DNA of 64,000 nucleotides from JAJZGK01 sp035538795 (GCA_035538795.1 DATLJS010000035.1:124001-188000); one strand, 5' to 3'. Shown: positions 33,815-42,183, counted from the stretch's first letter. Numbers and translations: made by a program. The notes: generated by a model not told the origin, from the letters alone.

Positions 33815-35572
33815 TTAGCAAATCTCGATGAAGCCGCCGCTGGACGATCCAGGGGCCTTGTCGAAGTCGGTGAATTCCAGCCTGTCCAAGGCATGCATGA
33901 CCGCCCAGGCGACATCCGCATGGCCGGTTTCCTTGGATCGCCCGGCCTTGAAGGTGGCTTGCTGGCCGGAGGGGGTGGAGGTCTTCTTGATGGCCATGAA
34001 GGCCATGGCCACGTCGGTCCAGCCGGCATCGAATTCCAGGCGGCGCTTGGACACCAGTTGCTTGGCCTTCAACACCAGCCGCGTCTTCACCTCGACCGAA
34101 TAGGTGATTTCCCTGGCCGCCGGGAAGAACTGGCGCACCATCTGGAATACGCCTTGCCCAATCGTGGTGCTGTCGATGCCGATATGGACCACGTTGTAGC
34201 GGGCGCACAGTTCCTTGATCTTGTTGGCCTGGGCCTGGAAATCGACGCCATTGACGAAGACTTTTTCCAAAATGCGGAAGCGGCCCCCGTCCACCATCGG
34301 CGGCGCCACCACCACAATGCTGGCGTTGTCGCCGGATTTGGCCGGGTCGTACCCGATCCACACCGGGCGGTCGCCGAACGGACGGGCCAGGGCGAAATTG
34401 ACATCGTCCCAAACGTCCCAGCTATCCACCATGCAGCGGCGCATCTCTTCGAAGGTAAAGAAGGCCGCGTCGTCATCGACCCACTGGGCCATGAACAGGT
34501 TGGCGAAATCCTGATCGTTGTATTCGCGGCGCAACGCCTCGATGTCGAACAGGTTGCAGCCGCCGGCCTCGGCGTCCTCGATCGTGACGATCTGGCGCCA
34601 TTGTCCGTCCGGTCCCAGAACGCCATCCTTCAGGGCGGCGTGGGAGATATCGAACTCGACCCGGTCGGCCTTGGCCTTGCCCTTGTTGTAGGTGGCCCCG
34701 GACCAAAAGGCGTGGGATTCATGGCCGATGGTGGACGGGGTCGAGAAATAGGTAATCCGCCATTTCTTGTGGGTCGCCATGGCGCTGGCAACCTTGCGGA
34801 ATTCAAGGAATTTGCCGATCCAGGCATATTCGTCCAAATAGACGTGGCCATGGTACGACTGCGCCGTCTTGCTGTTGGTGCCCAGGAAATAGAGGGTCGC
34901 ACCGTTCCAAAGGGTGATCGGATCGCCCTTCAGCACCACCCCCGTCACGTCCTTGACGAACTGAACGATATATTCGCGGAAAACATGGGCCTGGGCTTTC
35001 GACGCCGACAGGAAAATCTGGTTGTCGCCTGTCGTGATGGCGTCGATCAGGGCTTCGCGGGCGAAATACCATGTTGCGCCGATCTGGCGTGATTTCAGGA
35101 CGTTGCGAACGCGGTATTGCTTGGCGTCCAGCCATTTTTCCTGATAGGCGAACAGGTCGTTGTGAAAGGCCTCGATCAGGGCCGCAACCTGTTCCTCGCT
35201 CAGAAGGTTCTTTTCGTCCTTCTTGCGCCGGTTCTTTGCCCGCTGTTCGACCTTCGGATTCAGGTCGGCTTCCTTGCCGCTCTGGCCATAATTCTGAATC
35301 CTGGCCGTCCGTTCCAGGATGCGGCCCAACTGGTCGATTTCGTTCAGATCGCCGCCGGTTTTTTCATCCTTGGCAATCAGCCGCATCAAGCGGGCCTCGA
35401 CATGCGCTTCGATCCGCACGATGACCGGCGCATCGTCCCATTTGTCGCGGCGCTTCCATGCGTCCACGGTCCCATAGGGAACCGTCAGGGAACGGGAAAT
35501 CTCGGCAGGGCTATAGCCTTGCCAATACAGGTTGCGGGCTTTGATCCGCTGGTCTTCGTCGGCGCAATACAT
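33815..35572 (-). CDS. P: Terminase large subunit (P2 gpP-like)
   Basis: The 585-residue protein begins with a small HTH that reads cos DNA (YWQGYSPAEISRSLTVPYGTVDAWKRRDKW). Its ATPase has VLKSRQIGATWYFAREAL as Walker A and VYLDEYAW as Walker B, and the nuclease domain has IGYDPAKSGDNAS and IGIDSTTIGQGV. ATG 35570-35572 is chosen because P2 gpP starts at the same point. An in-frame start at 35608 would run into the dyad region. Together with gpM it cuts cos and pumps DNA into the head. Confidence 0.92.
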   Translation of the reverse strand: MYCADEDQRIKARNLYWQGYSPAEISRSLTVPYGTVDAWKRRDKWDDAPVIVRIEAHVEARLMRLIAKDEKTGGDLNEIDQLGRILERTARIQNYGQSGKEADLNPKVEQRAKNRRKKDEKNLLSEEQVAALIEAFHNDLFAYQEKWLDAKQYRVRNVLKSRQIGATWYFAREALIDAITTGDNQIFLSASKAQAHVFREYIVQFVKDVTGVVLKGDPITLWNGATLYFLGTNSKTAQSYHGHVYLDEYAWIGKFLEFRKVASAMATHKKWRITYFSTPSTIGHESHAFWSGATYNKGKAKADRVEFDISHAALKDGVLGPDGQWRQIVTIEDAEAGGCNLFDIEALRREYNDQDFANLFMAQWVDDDAAFFTFEEMRRCMVDSWDVWDDVNFALARPFGDRPVWIGYDPAKSGDNASIVVVAPPMVDGGRFRILEKVFVNGVDFQAQANKIKELCARYNVVHIGIDSTTIGQGVFQMVRQFFPAAREITYSVEVKTRLVLKAKQLVSKRRLEFDAGWTDVAMAFMAIKKTSTPSGQQATFKAGRSKETGHADVAWAVMHALDRLEFTDFDKAPGSSSGGFIEIC

Positions 35573-35614
35573 GGGGCAAGCCTGTGGCGGCACAGGCCGG
35601 CACCGCACGCGCCT

Positions 35615-35643
35615 AAAGGTTAGGAGCGGTTTTCCTAACCTTT
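35615..35643. promoter_or_regulatory. Late control dyad, copy 1 (between divergent P and O)
   Basis: AAAGGTTAGGA-N7-TCCTAACCTTT has perfect 11-bp arms. Its inner 21 bases, GTTAGGA-N7-TCCTAAC, recur before gene V at 42228-42248, with nearly the same spacer. The site lies between the leftward terminase and rightward scaffold genes, where P2 has back-to-back Ogr-dependent late promoters. It is proposed as the target of the Ogr-like protein. A hairpin function is the alternative. Confidence 0.6.
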
Positions 35644-35718
35644 CTCTGTTTGCAGGGTCCGCCGCCCGCGTTTCAGCCTGACCGGGTAACAGTCCAACCC
35701 CTGGGACCCGACAAAACC

Positions 35719-36531
35719 ATGGCCTTGACTAAGTTCATCCGCGTTGCCCAATCCGGCCCGACCATCGACGGACGCGACATCACTCCCGAGCAAATCAATC
35801 AGATGGCCGCCAGCTATGACCCCAAGAAGTATGGCGCCCGCATCTGGTTGGAGCATATGCGCGGCTACTTACCCGATAGCCCGTTCAAGGCCTACGGCGA
35901 CGTTGTGGCCGTCAAGGTCGCCGACGGCGACGAAAGCGGCCAGCGCGTGCTGCTGGCTCAGATCGACCCTTCGCCCGACCTGCTCAAGCTGAACGCCGAC
36001 CGCCAGAAGGTCTTTTGGTCCATCGAGATCGCCCCCGACTTCGCCGGCACCAAACAGGCCTATCTGGCTGGCCTCGCCTGCACCGACAGCCCGGCGTCGC
36101 TGGGCACGGAAATCTTGCAGTTCGCCGTCAAGTCGGAAAAGGCCCCCGACGCTCTGAAAACCCACCTGTTCAGCCAGTACATCGAAGGCGAGTCCCTGGC
36201 TGCCACCGCCGCCGACCCCGCCAAGGAAGACAGCGGTCTGCTGAAGAAAATTACCGACCTTCTGTCGGCCAGCAAGACCACCGCCAGCAAGGACGATGCC
36301 CGCCTGTCCCAGATGGAAGCCGGCATGGTCGAAATCGCCCGGTCCCTTCAGGATCTGGCGACCGGCGGCAGGAACTTCGCCGACGCCGCCACCGTCCAGA
36401 AGCTGTCCGACGATCTGGCCGGCGTCAGCCAGGGCCTGAAAACCCTGACCGAAACCCTGGGCCAGACCGAAACCACCCCGCCCCGTGGCAAACACAGCGG
36501 CGGCGCCACCACCATCCAGACGGATTGCTGA
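35719..36531 (+). CDS. O: Capsid scaffold/protease (P2 gpO-like)
   Basis: The 270-residue protein starts at ATG 35719 (MALTKFIRVAQSGPTIDGRD). By alignment with P2 gpO, Asp17, His46 (in WLEHMRG) and Ser101 (in VFWSIEI) form the serine protease triad, and the conserved TDSPASLGTE follows. The C-terminal third is helical and charged, suiting its scaffold role. It organises procapsid assembly and cleaves capsid proteins and itself. Confidence 0.9.
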   Translation: MALTKFIRVAQSGPTIDGRDITPEQINQMAASYDPKKYGARIWLEHMRGYLPDSPFKAYGDVVAVKVADGDESGQRVLLAQIDPSPDLLKLNADRQKVFWSIEIAPDFAGTKQAYLAGLACTDSPASLGTEILQFAVKSEKAPDALKTHLFSQYIEGESLAATAADPAKEDSGLLKKITDLLSASKTTASKDDARLSQMEAGMVEIARSLQDLATGGRNFADAATVQKLSDDLAGVSQGLKTLTETLGQTETTPPRGKHSGGATTIQTDC

Positions 36532-36535
36532 TCCC

Positions 36536-37555
36536 ATGCGCAACGACACCCGCATTGCCTTCGACGCCTATTCCAGCCACATCGCCACGCTGAACAGCGT
36601 CACCTCGGCGGCCAACAAATTCGCCGTTTCCCCGTCCGTCGCCCAGACCTTGGAAGATCGTATTCAGGAAAGCGCTGCGTTCCTGCAACAGATCAACATT
36701 GTTCCGGTTGATGAACAGTCTGGGCAGCGCCTGGGCCTGGGTTCCGGCGGTCCGGCGGCTGGCCGCACCGACACCGACACCACCGACCGCAGCCCCCGCA
36801 ATTTGGTCGACATGACCGATTTCATTTACCAGTGCGTCCAGACCAACTACGACACCTACGTCAAATATCCGCAGTTGGACGCCTGGGCTAAGTTCAAGGA
36901 CTTCCAGGCCCGCATGCGCAACCATGTCGTCAAACAGGTTGCTCGCGACCGTCTCATGGTCGGCTGGAACGGCGTCAAGATCGAGAAGACAACCAACCTC
37001 GCCACCTATCCGCTGTTGCAAGACGTCAACAAGGGATGGCTTCAGCACATCCGTGAGAACGCTCCGTCCCGGTCGATGAACAACATCAAGGTCGGTGCGG
37101 CTGATGGTGCTGATTACCGCAGCCTCGACTCCCTGGTGTTCGATATGAACAACGAACTGCTCGAACCCTGGTATCGCGAAGATTCCGATATCGTGGTTCT
37201 GTGCGGTTCCGGGTTGGTCACAGACAAGTATCTGGGGCTGATGAATTCGGCCGCCACTGACGCCCCGACCGAAAAGGACGCCCTGGCCACCTTGCTGGCC
37301 AACAAAACCATCGGCAGCAAGAAGGTGCTGATTGTTCCCTACTTCCCGTCCAACGCTCTGCTTCTGACCAAGCCCACCAATCTGTCGATCTACTTTCAGA
37401 GCGGATCGCACCGCCGCCAGATCGTCGATGAACCGAAGCGCGACCGCGTTGTGGACTACCTGTCGGACAACGAGGCTTTCGTTATCGAGGATTTCGGCGC
37501 CGTCGCCTTCGTGGAAGACATCCTGAAGCCGAAGACCGGCGGCGGGTGGGAGTAA
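36536..37555 (+). CDS. N: Major capsid protein (P2 gpN-like)
   Basis: The 339-residue protein (MRNDTRIAFDAYSSHIATLN) matches P2 gpN in length and motifs: DRIQESAAFLQQINIVPVDEQSGQRLGLG, TNYDTYVKYPQLDAWAKF, GWNGVKIEKTTNLATYPLLQDVNKGWLQHIR and NLSIYFQSGSHRRQIVDEPKRDRVV. It begins five bases after the scaffold stop. Confidence 0.93.
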   Translation: MRNDTRIAFDAYSSHIATLNSVTSAANKFAVSPSVAQTLEDRIQESAAFLQQINIVPVDEQSGQRLGLGSGGPAAGRTDTDTTDRSPRNLVDMTDFIYQCVQTNYDTYVKYPQLDAWAKFKDFQARMRNHVVKQVARDRLMVGWNGVKIEKTTNLATYPLLQDVNKGWLQHIRENAPSRSMNNIKVGAADGADYRSLDSLVFDMNNELLEPWYREDSDIVVLCGSGLVTDKYLGLMNSAATDAPTEKDALATLLANKTIGSKKVLIVPYFPSNALLLTKPTNLSIYFQSGSHRRQIVDEPKRDRVVDYLSDNEAFVIEDFGAVAFVEDILKPKTGGGWE

Positions 37556-37560
37556 GGCCC

Positions 37561-38214
37561 ATGTCCATCGCCCGCGCCCACTTCATGCGGGTGGCGGCTT
37601 CCCTGGAAATCCAGGAAGCCGCCACCGGGGAGGCTCCGGCCCCAGGAAGCATGTACGAAAAGATGCTGGGGCAGTTGCGCATCCATCAGGCCCACCTGAA
37701 AACCATTCAGTCGAGAGCGGCCAAGATCGAAGCCAAGCGCGGCATGCTTCCCGACTTCGACGCCTATTGCGAAGGCGTGATCGCCGGGGGCAGCGGCGCA
37801 CAGGATGACGTCCTGGCCTTCGTCATGCTGTGGCGCCTGGACGTGGGTGACTGGAACGGCGCTCTGGAAATCGGCGCTTATGGCGTCCGCTTCGATCTGG
37901 CCATGCCGGCGCCGCTGTCCCGCGATCTTCCCACCACTTTGCTGGAGGAAATCTCCGACGCGGCCCTGGCCTCGCCCACCCCCGACTCGGCCCTAGCCGA
38001 ACATATCAATTCGGCGCTGCTGCTGACCACCGACAGCGACATGCCGGACGAAGTGCGCGCCAAAGGCCACAAAGCCCTTGGTTTGCTGGCCATGGAAAAC
38101 GACCCGGCCCAGGCCGTGGTCCATTTCGAGGCCGCTCTTTCCCTCGACCCCAAATGCGGGGTCAAGACTCAGTTGACCCGGGCGCGGAAGGCTTCCACGC
38201 CCGCCGGGTCGTAA
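37561..38214 (+). CDS. M: Terminase small subunit (P2 gpM-like)
   Basis: The 217-residue protein has MYEKMLGQLRIHQAHLKTIQSRAAKIEAKRGMLPDFDAYCEG, the gpM hallmark, and VLAFVMLWRLDVGDWNGALEIGAY. It recognises cos and helps gpP cut it. It follows the capsid gene after 5 bases. Confidence 0.88.
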   Translation: MSIARAHFMRVAASLEIQEAATGEAPAPGSMYEKMLGQLRIHQAHLKTIQSRAAKIEAKRGMLPDFDAYCEGVIAGGSGAQDDVLAFVMLWRLDVGDWNGALEIGAYGVRFDLAMPAPLSRDLPTTLLEEISDAALASPTPDSALAEHINSALLLTTDSDMPDEVRAKGHKALGLLAMENDPAQAVVHFEAALSLDPKCGVKTQLTRARKASTPAGS

Positions 38215-38228
38215 CAGGCCCCCCGGCG

Positions 38229-38289
38229 CGGCGACGGCGCGGGAAAGGGAACAAGCCGCAAGGCTGAAAGCCCCAATCCGCCGTCGCCG
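38229..38289. repeat. GC-rich inverted repeat between M and L
   Basis: CGGCGACGGCG (38229-38239) and CGCCGTCGCCG (38279-38289) are perfect 11-bp arms around 39 bases, followed by CCACTTTTCTC. The 123-bp gap between M and L holds no gene. The structure could attenuate transcription within the late operon. Confidence 0.45.
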
Positions 38290-38337
38290 CCACTTTTCTC
38301 GCATCCCTCCATTCGTCAAACGCCGCCGAGGCAATCC

Positions 38338-38799
38338 ATGATGACCCTGATCCCCTCCACCCCGACCGGCGACGACGACGACACCATGATCAGGAACGAC
38401 GGCTGGTATCCCGATCTGGACGCCGCCGCTTTCAAGCTTCAGACCGGACAGGGCGACGTTTTCGCCTCGGAGCGCATCGGCGCCGTCCTTCAGTCGGCGA
38501 TGATCGAGGTCAACGCCAGCATCATGCCCTGGCGGCTGACACAGACCGCCGACAGCCTTGCCGGCGTCCCGGCTCCCCTCTACGGCGACGTTTCCGAAAA
38601 AGTCATCCTCTATACCGACGCCGTTTTCAATCGGGCGCGGAGCGCCTTGCTGCGCAACACCCGCGATTACGACAGCACCAAGGATGGGCACAACCGCGCC
38701 GACAAGCTGGAAAGCGTCGCCGACGATTTTCTGCGCCAGTCTTCCGAGGCTCTGGCCCGCCTGACCGGCAGGCCGCGCATGGTGGTGGAGTTGATCTGA
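38338..38799 (+). CDS. L: Head completion protein (P2 gpL-like)
   Basis: The 153-residue protein has IRNDGWYPDLDAAAFKLQTGQGDVFASERI, IEVNASIMPWRLTQTADSLAGVPAP and YDSTKDGHNRADKLESVADDFLRQS, the gpL pattern. It closes the head-tail connector. A second possible ATG is one codon later. It shares the overlap TGATG with the next gene. Confidence 0.88.
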   Translation: MMTLIPSTPTGDDDDTMIRNDGWYPDLDAAAFKLQTGQGDVFASERIGAVLQSAMIEVNASIMPWRLTQTADSLAGVPAPLYGDVSEKVILYTDAVFNRARSALLRNTRDYDSTKDGHNRADKLESVADDFLRQSSEALARLTGRPRMVVELI

Positions 38800-39008
38800 T
38801 GGCCAGCGTCATCCTGGCCCGCCAGGGCGATACCGCCGACATCATCGCCGCCCGTTGCTACGACGGCGACACCTCCATGGCCACGGCGATCCTGGCCGCC
38901 AATCACGGTCTGGCCGCCCTGGGCATCTTTATCCCCCACGGCACCATCGTCACCCTTCCCGACCGTCAGACCTCGACGGTTTCCGCCACTGTCAGCCTGT
39001 GGGATTAA
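38799..39008 (+). CDS. X: Tail protein X (P2 gpX-like, LysM-like)
   Basis: The 69-residue protein reads ILARQGDTADIIAARCYDGDTSMATAILAANHGLAALG with HGTIVTLPD near the end, a LysM-like fold typical of gpX. It starts within the stop of gene L (TGATG). Confidence 0.88.
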   Translation: MASVILARQGDTADIIAARCYDGDTSMATAILAANHGLAALGIFIPHGTIVTLPDRQTSTVSATVSLWD

Positions 39009-39012
39009 CCCC

Positions 39013-39189
39013 ATGTCCGAGGAATACAACATCGGCCTGCGCGTCAGTCCCGCTATCGGCGGCGCCGCCTTCTCGCTCAACGAGTGGGTGGCGATCATCA
39101 CCATCATTTACGTGCTGTTGCAGGTCGGCCTGCTAGTGCCGAAATACGTCCGCCTGTTCCGCCAGTGGATGGCCAGGGGGGTGAAATGA
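39013..39189 (+). CDS. Small single-helix holin candidate
   Basis: The 58-residue frame begins MSEEYNIGLRVSPAIGG and has one strong membrane helix (EWVAIITIIYVLLQVGLLVP), then a basic tail (KYVRLFRQWMARGVK). Its place directly before the lysozyme and the ATGA coupling to it are those of a phage holin. It differs from the larger P2 gpY, so the holin role is inferred. Confidence 0.7.
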   Translation: MSEEYNIGLRVSPAIGGAAFSLNEWVAIITIIYVLLQVGLLVPKYVRLFRQWMARGVK

Positions 39190-39692
39190 ACAACGCCCCC
39201 TCGCGCCTGTCAAAAGCCGTGGTCGCCCTGGTGCTGTCTGGGGCCGGAGCCACCGCCATCGCGACCCAATTCGTCGGCGAAAAGGAAGGCCTCGCCCTCA
39301 CCGCCTATCAGGACGGCGCCGCCGTCTGGACCATCTGCCGTGGCCACACGGCGGGGGTGCGTCCCGGCATGACGGCAACGAAAGACCAATGCGACCGCCT
39401 GACCGCATCCGATTTGGGCCAGTCGTTCGACGAAATCGACCGGCTGGTGACGGTGCCCATGTCCGAACCCCAACGGGCCGCCGTTGTGTCTTTCTGCGCC
39501 TATAACCTGGGGCTGGACAAATGCGCCCGCTCCACCTTCATCCGCAAGCTGAACGCCCGAGACTATGCCGGCGCCTGCGCCGAAATCCCCAAGTGGGTCT
39601 ATGTCGGCGGCAAGGACTGCCGCGACCCGGACAACAATTGCCGCGGCATCGTCGAACGGCGGCAACAGGAGGCCGAACTATGCCGCCGCTGA
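39186..39692 (+). CDS. Endolysin, GH24 lysozyme, probable SAR type
   Basis: The 168-residue protein has the GH24 signature: catalytic Glu in VGEKEGLALTAYQDGA, then WTICRGHT, giving the E-x8-D-x5-T pattern. The N-terminus MNNAPSRLSKAVVALVLSGAGATAIATQF is a weakly hydrophobic, Ala/Gly-rich segment, as in signal-arrest-release endolysins that are exported by Sec. It overlaps the holin stop by ATGA. It replaces P2 gpK in position. Confidence 0.88.
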   Translation: MNNAPSRLSKAVVALVLSGAGATAIATQFVGEKEGLALTAYQDGAAVWTICRGHTAGVRPGMTATKDQCDRLTASDLGQSFDEIDRLVTVPMSEPQRAAVVSFCAYNLGLDKCARSTFIRKLNARDYAGACAEIPKWVYVGGKDCRDPDNNCRGIVERRQQEAELCRR

Positions 39693-40195
39693 CCCTGATT
39701 TCCGTCATCAAGGATTTGCCCTGGAAGGCCATCGGCATCGCCCTGGCCGCCGTCATGCTGTTCGGGGCCGGCTGGACCGTCAACGGCTGGCGCTATCAGC
39801 GCGACATCGCCGACATGAAAACCGCCACCGCCGACGCCAACACCGCCTTCACCGAGAAAGTCCGCATGCGCGAGATTGAATGGACCAACCGCTATGCGGC
39901 CATCGACAAAGCTTTCACCGACCAGATGAGGTCAGACCATGAAGAAATCGCCCGTCTTCGCGCTGCTGTCGATGATGGCTCTGTCCGCCTGCGCATTGCA
40001 GCAAAGTGCCCCGCCTCCGACCTGCGCCAGACCGGCGACGCCGCCGGCCTGGATCATGGAGCCGGAGCCGAGCTTGATTCCAACGCTCGATCGGATTATT
40101 TCGCCCTCCGCGAAGGACTGATCCGCCAGCACCGCAAACTGTCCGCCTGCCAGCAGTTGCTGGACGAGGTCACGGCGATAGGCGGCCAGCCGTGA
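39680..40195 (+). CDS. Rz-like i-spanin
   Basis: The 171-residue protein has one N-terminal membrane helix (WKAIGIALAAVMLFGAGWTVNGW) and a long charged helical periplasmic part (ADMKTATADANTAFTEKVRMREIEWTNRY), the Rz layout. A second reading frame inside it encodes a lipoprotein. It overlaps the endolysin end by 13 bases and the R start by GTGA. Confidence 0.82.
   Translation: MPPLTLISVIKDLPWKAIGIALAAVMLFGAGWTVNGWRYQRDIADMKTATADANTAFTEKVRMREIEWTNRYAAIDKAFTDQMRSDHEEIARLRAAVDDGSVRLRIAAKCPASDLRQTGDAAGLDHGAGAELDSNARSDYFALREGLIRQHRKLSACQQLLDEVTAIGGQP
39939..40121 (+). CDS. Rz1-like o-spanin lipoprotein, nested in the Rz gene
   Basis: The 60-residue frame begins MKKSPVFALLSMMALSAC, a lipoprotein signal with lipobox LSAC, then a short proline-rich mature part (QQSAPPPTCARPATPPAW). 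It lies entirely inside the i-spanin gene in the +1 frame, the embedded Rz/Rz1 arrangement. The pair joins the inner and outer membranes at lysis. Confidence 0.82.
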   Translation: MKKSPVFALLSMMALSACALQQSAPPPTCARPATPPAWIMEPEPSLIPTLDRIISPSAKD

Positions 40196-40611
40196 AGAAG
40201 CTGGCGGCAGCCCGCGACGCCATTCTGAAATCGCCCCTGCGGATCAAGGCCGACAAGCTTCTGACCTTCGCGGAAAAAGGCACCGTGCAAAGCTGGGGCG
40301 GTGGTGGCAACGACGCCTTTCAGGTGACATACACCATTCACCTGATCGTCACCGACTTTGCCGGAGCCCTTCAGGATCTGCTGTATGTCACCCTGCAATG
40401 GATGCGGGCCGATTGCCCCGGCATCGAAACCGACGCCTTGAAATTTCATGTCGATGTGATCGACCACAAAAGCGCCGACGTCAGCCTGTCCTTGGAAATC
40501 ACCGAAATCATCGGCGCCGTATCCGGGCCGAAGGGCATCAAGCTGGAACCTGTTAGCGACCTCGACCCGGAGGATTTCGACATGGACAGGCTGGCCGGCG
40601 GGACAAACTGA
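40192..40611 (+). CDS. R: Tail completion protein (P2 gpR-like)
   Basis: The 139-residue protein starts at a GTG that overlaps the i-spanin stop (GTGA). It has LRIKADKLLTFAEKGTVQSWGGGGNDAFQVTYTIHLIVTDFAGA and TLQWMRADCPG, the gpR pattern. It finishes the tail tip next to the head. Confidence 0.87.
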   Translation: MKKLAAARDAILKSPLRIKADKLLTFAEKGTVQSWGGGGNDAFQVTYTIHLIVTDFAGALQDLLYVTLQWMRADCPGIETDALKFHVDVIDHKSADVSLSLEITEIIGAVSGPKGIKLEPVSDLDPEDFDMDRLAGGTN

Positions 40612-40614
40612 CCG

Positions 40615-41067
40615 ATGACCGAAACCGCTCTGGCCCCTCTGGAAGACTGGCTGAAAAAGGCCGTCGCCAGCCTGGAAGCGTCGGAACGGAAAAGGCTTTT
40701 GCGCGACATTGGCCGCGAACTGCGCAAGCGCAATCAGCGCCGCATCGCCCGCCAGATCGCCCCTGATGGCACCCCCTGGGAGCCCCGCAAGCGCACCGCC
40801 GCCGGCAAGATCAGAAAAAGAGTCAAGATGCTCCAGGGGATGCGTGAAATCCGCCGCCTCGCTCTGGCCGCCACCCCCGGCGACGTCGAGATCGGCTATT
40901 CAGGCCGGACGGGACGCCTTGCCGAAGTCCACCACCTGGGCGAGGTTGACGCCGTCGCCAAAGACGGCCCCCGCGTCAAATACCCAGCCCGCGAATTGCT
41001 GGGCTGGGCGGTGGACGATATCGCTTATGTCCGGGAAAGGTTGATGCAGGCGGTGGGACCGAAATAG
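40615..41067 (+). CDS. S: Tail completion/virion morphogenesis protein (P2 gpS-like)
   Basis: The 150-residue protein has RLLRDIGRELRKRNQRRIARQIAPDGTPWEPRK and GYSGRTGRLAEVHHLGE, and ends in PARELLGWAVDDIAYVRERL, all gpS hallmarks. It is the last gene before the accessory insert. Confidence 0.87.
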   Translation: MTETALAPLEDWLKKAVASLEASERKRLLRDIGRELRKRNQRRIARQIAPDGTPWEPRKRTAAGKIRKRVKMLQGMREIRRLALAATPGDVEIGYSGRTGRLAEVHHLGEVDAVAKDGPRVKYPARELLGWAVDDIAYVRERLMQAVGPK

Positions 41068-41109
41068 GCCCCAAACATTCTTTCCCTCACGCAAAAATCA
41101 CCCCGCATA

Positions 41110-41138
41110 TTGATGCGCCACCAGACACAATCTATAAG
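41110..41138 (+). promoter_or_regulatory. Sigma-70 promoter of the accessory gene
   Basis: TTGATG (41110-41115) and TATAAG (41133-41138) are 17 bases apart, close to consensus. Together they lie 39 bases before the start codon of the secreted protein gene. An own promoter inside a late operon is the mark of a moron expressed from the prophage. Confidence 0.65.
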
Positions 41139-41176
41139 ATTAACGGTGCCAAAAAAAATCCATGAAAGGGAACAAA

Positions 41177-41446
41177 ATGGTTCGCTCCGTGTTTGCCGCC
41201 GCCGCCATATCCATCATCGTATTGGCCACTTCGGCTGATGCTCAATCAACCCAGCCCCCAATTTCCCCTGCGCAACCACAGGTCATTCTTGATGCCGCAG
41301 CAATGAAGCTCTGTGTTTTCACCCCTCCTAAACAGTCAACGCCGTTTGTGTATTCCTCCGGTGCTATCGCTTGCATCGATAACAACAATTATAAATGTGT
41401 GAATGGAGAATGGGTTAAAGATGGCGGGAATAGTTCCTGCCGATAA
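41177..41446 (+). CDS. Small secreted protein, DUF1496-like, probable moron
   Basis: From ATG 41177 (AAAGGGA six bases upstream) the protein is 89 residues. It begins with a clear signal peptide (MVRSVFAAAAISIIVLATSADA). The mature part has KLCVFTPPKQSTPFVYSSGAIACID and CVNGEWVKDGGNSSC, a cysteine pattern that recalls the DUF1496 family. It would be periplasmic with disulfides. An earlier ATG at 41162 has no ribosome site. It sits between tail genes with its own promoter, so it is a lysogeny-expressed cargo gene of unknown role. Confidence 0.75.
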   Translation: MVRSVFAAAAISIIVLATSADAQSTQPPISPAQPQVILDAAAMKLCVFTPPKQSTPFVYSSGAIACIDNNNYKCVNGEWVKDGGNSSCR

Positions 41447-41475
41447 ATACTGCACACTATTCTCTCAACATGAGC

Positions 41476-41528
41476 ACCTACTAGATGCGGCCCATAGACT
41501 AGCTACACAACACGAGCATCTAGTAGGT
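41476..41528. repeat. Perfect 13-bp inverted repeat downstream of the secreted-protein gene
   Basis: ACCTACTAGATGC (41476-41488) and GCATCTAGTAGGT (41516-41528) are perfect arms around 27 bases. The 160-bp gap to the next gene holds only this. It may end the moron transcript or mark the edge of the inserted AT-rich segment. Confidence 0.6.
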
Positions 41529-41607
41529 TATCATGGAATAGAATAAAAAAATTATCACCATATTTTTCTAATGAACCATGTATCCACAATACTTGAGGAA
41601 TATCAAA

Positions 41608-42183
41608 ATGAAACACAAATACAGCTTATGGATAACATCATCACTTGTGTGTCTATTTTTATCATTTTTGCTTATAGTAATTTCCGCCACATCCGTAATT
41701 AATGATGTATTAACAATAGAAAAACCAAAAATAACATTATCAAACCAAGACATAACAAAATTATTCAACGATGAACTTATAGCCAGTGCTATTGGATTAG
41801 AAAAAAACAAATCAAAATCAAAGGAGGATATTTTATCAAAAAGCTCTCTTCAGCAAATACTATCAACCGAAAAACAACCGGAACTAAACGCGGAGTTTGC
41901 AGCCTCTTACACAAGAGATAACGCATTGATAAAAAAAGAAACAATAGAGAAAAAAATCGGTGAATTAAGGTGGGCAACAAAAGATATAAAAAATTCATCA
42001 GTTGAAATAAGACTCTCATTAATAGAGGAGACGTCACGAAATATAGACAAAAAAATAGAAAACTACCTAAGTATATTGGAGTGGTGCCTAGGAGCACTAT
42101 TCACAATGCTATTTGCAAATGTCTCAGGGTTAATAGCAATTTCGGTAAAAATGTCCGACATAAGAAATGCCCCCCCACGGTAG
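41608..42183 (+). CDS. AT-rich two-helix membrane protein, probable moron
   Basis: From ATG 41608 (GAGGAA eight bases upstream) the protein is 191 residues. It has a membrane helix at residues 6-30 (LWITSSLVCLFLSFLLIVIS), a charged helical middle (KSKSKEDILSKSSL, KKETIEKKIGELRW) and a second helix near residues 158-180 (WCLGALFTMLFANVSGLIAI). Its codons are strongly A/T-rich, unlike every neighbour, a clear sign of transfer from a low-GC source. I do not recognise the family. In P2 the S-V gap holds orf30, so the place is a cargo hotspot. A role in exclusion or defence is possible but unproven. Confidence 0.72.
   Translation: MKHKYSLWITSSLVCLFLSFLLIVISATSVINDVLTIEKPKITLSNQDITKLFNDELIASAIGLEKNKSKSKEDILSKSSLQQILSTEKQPELNAEFAASYTRDNALIKKETIEKKIGELRWATKDIKNSSVEIRLSLIEETSRNIDKKIENYLSILEWCLGALFTMLFANVSGLIAISVKMSDIRNAPPR

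Noticed and set aside
41789..42097. Leftward frame inside the AT-rich cargo gene
   Set aside because: It has no ribosome site and overlaps a rightward gene with a good start and clear helices.
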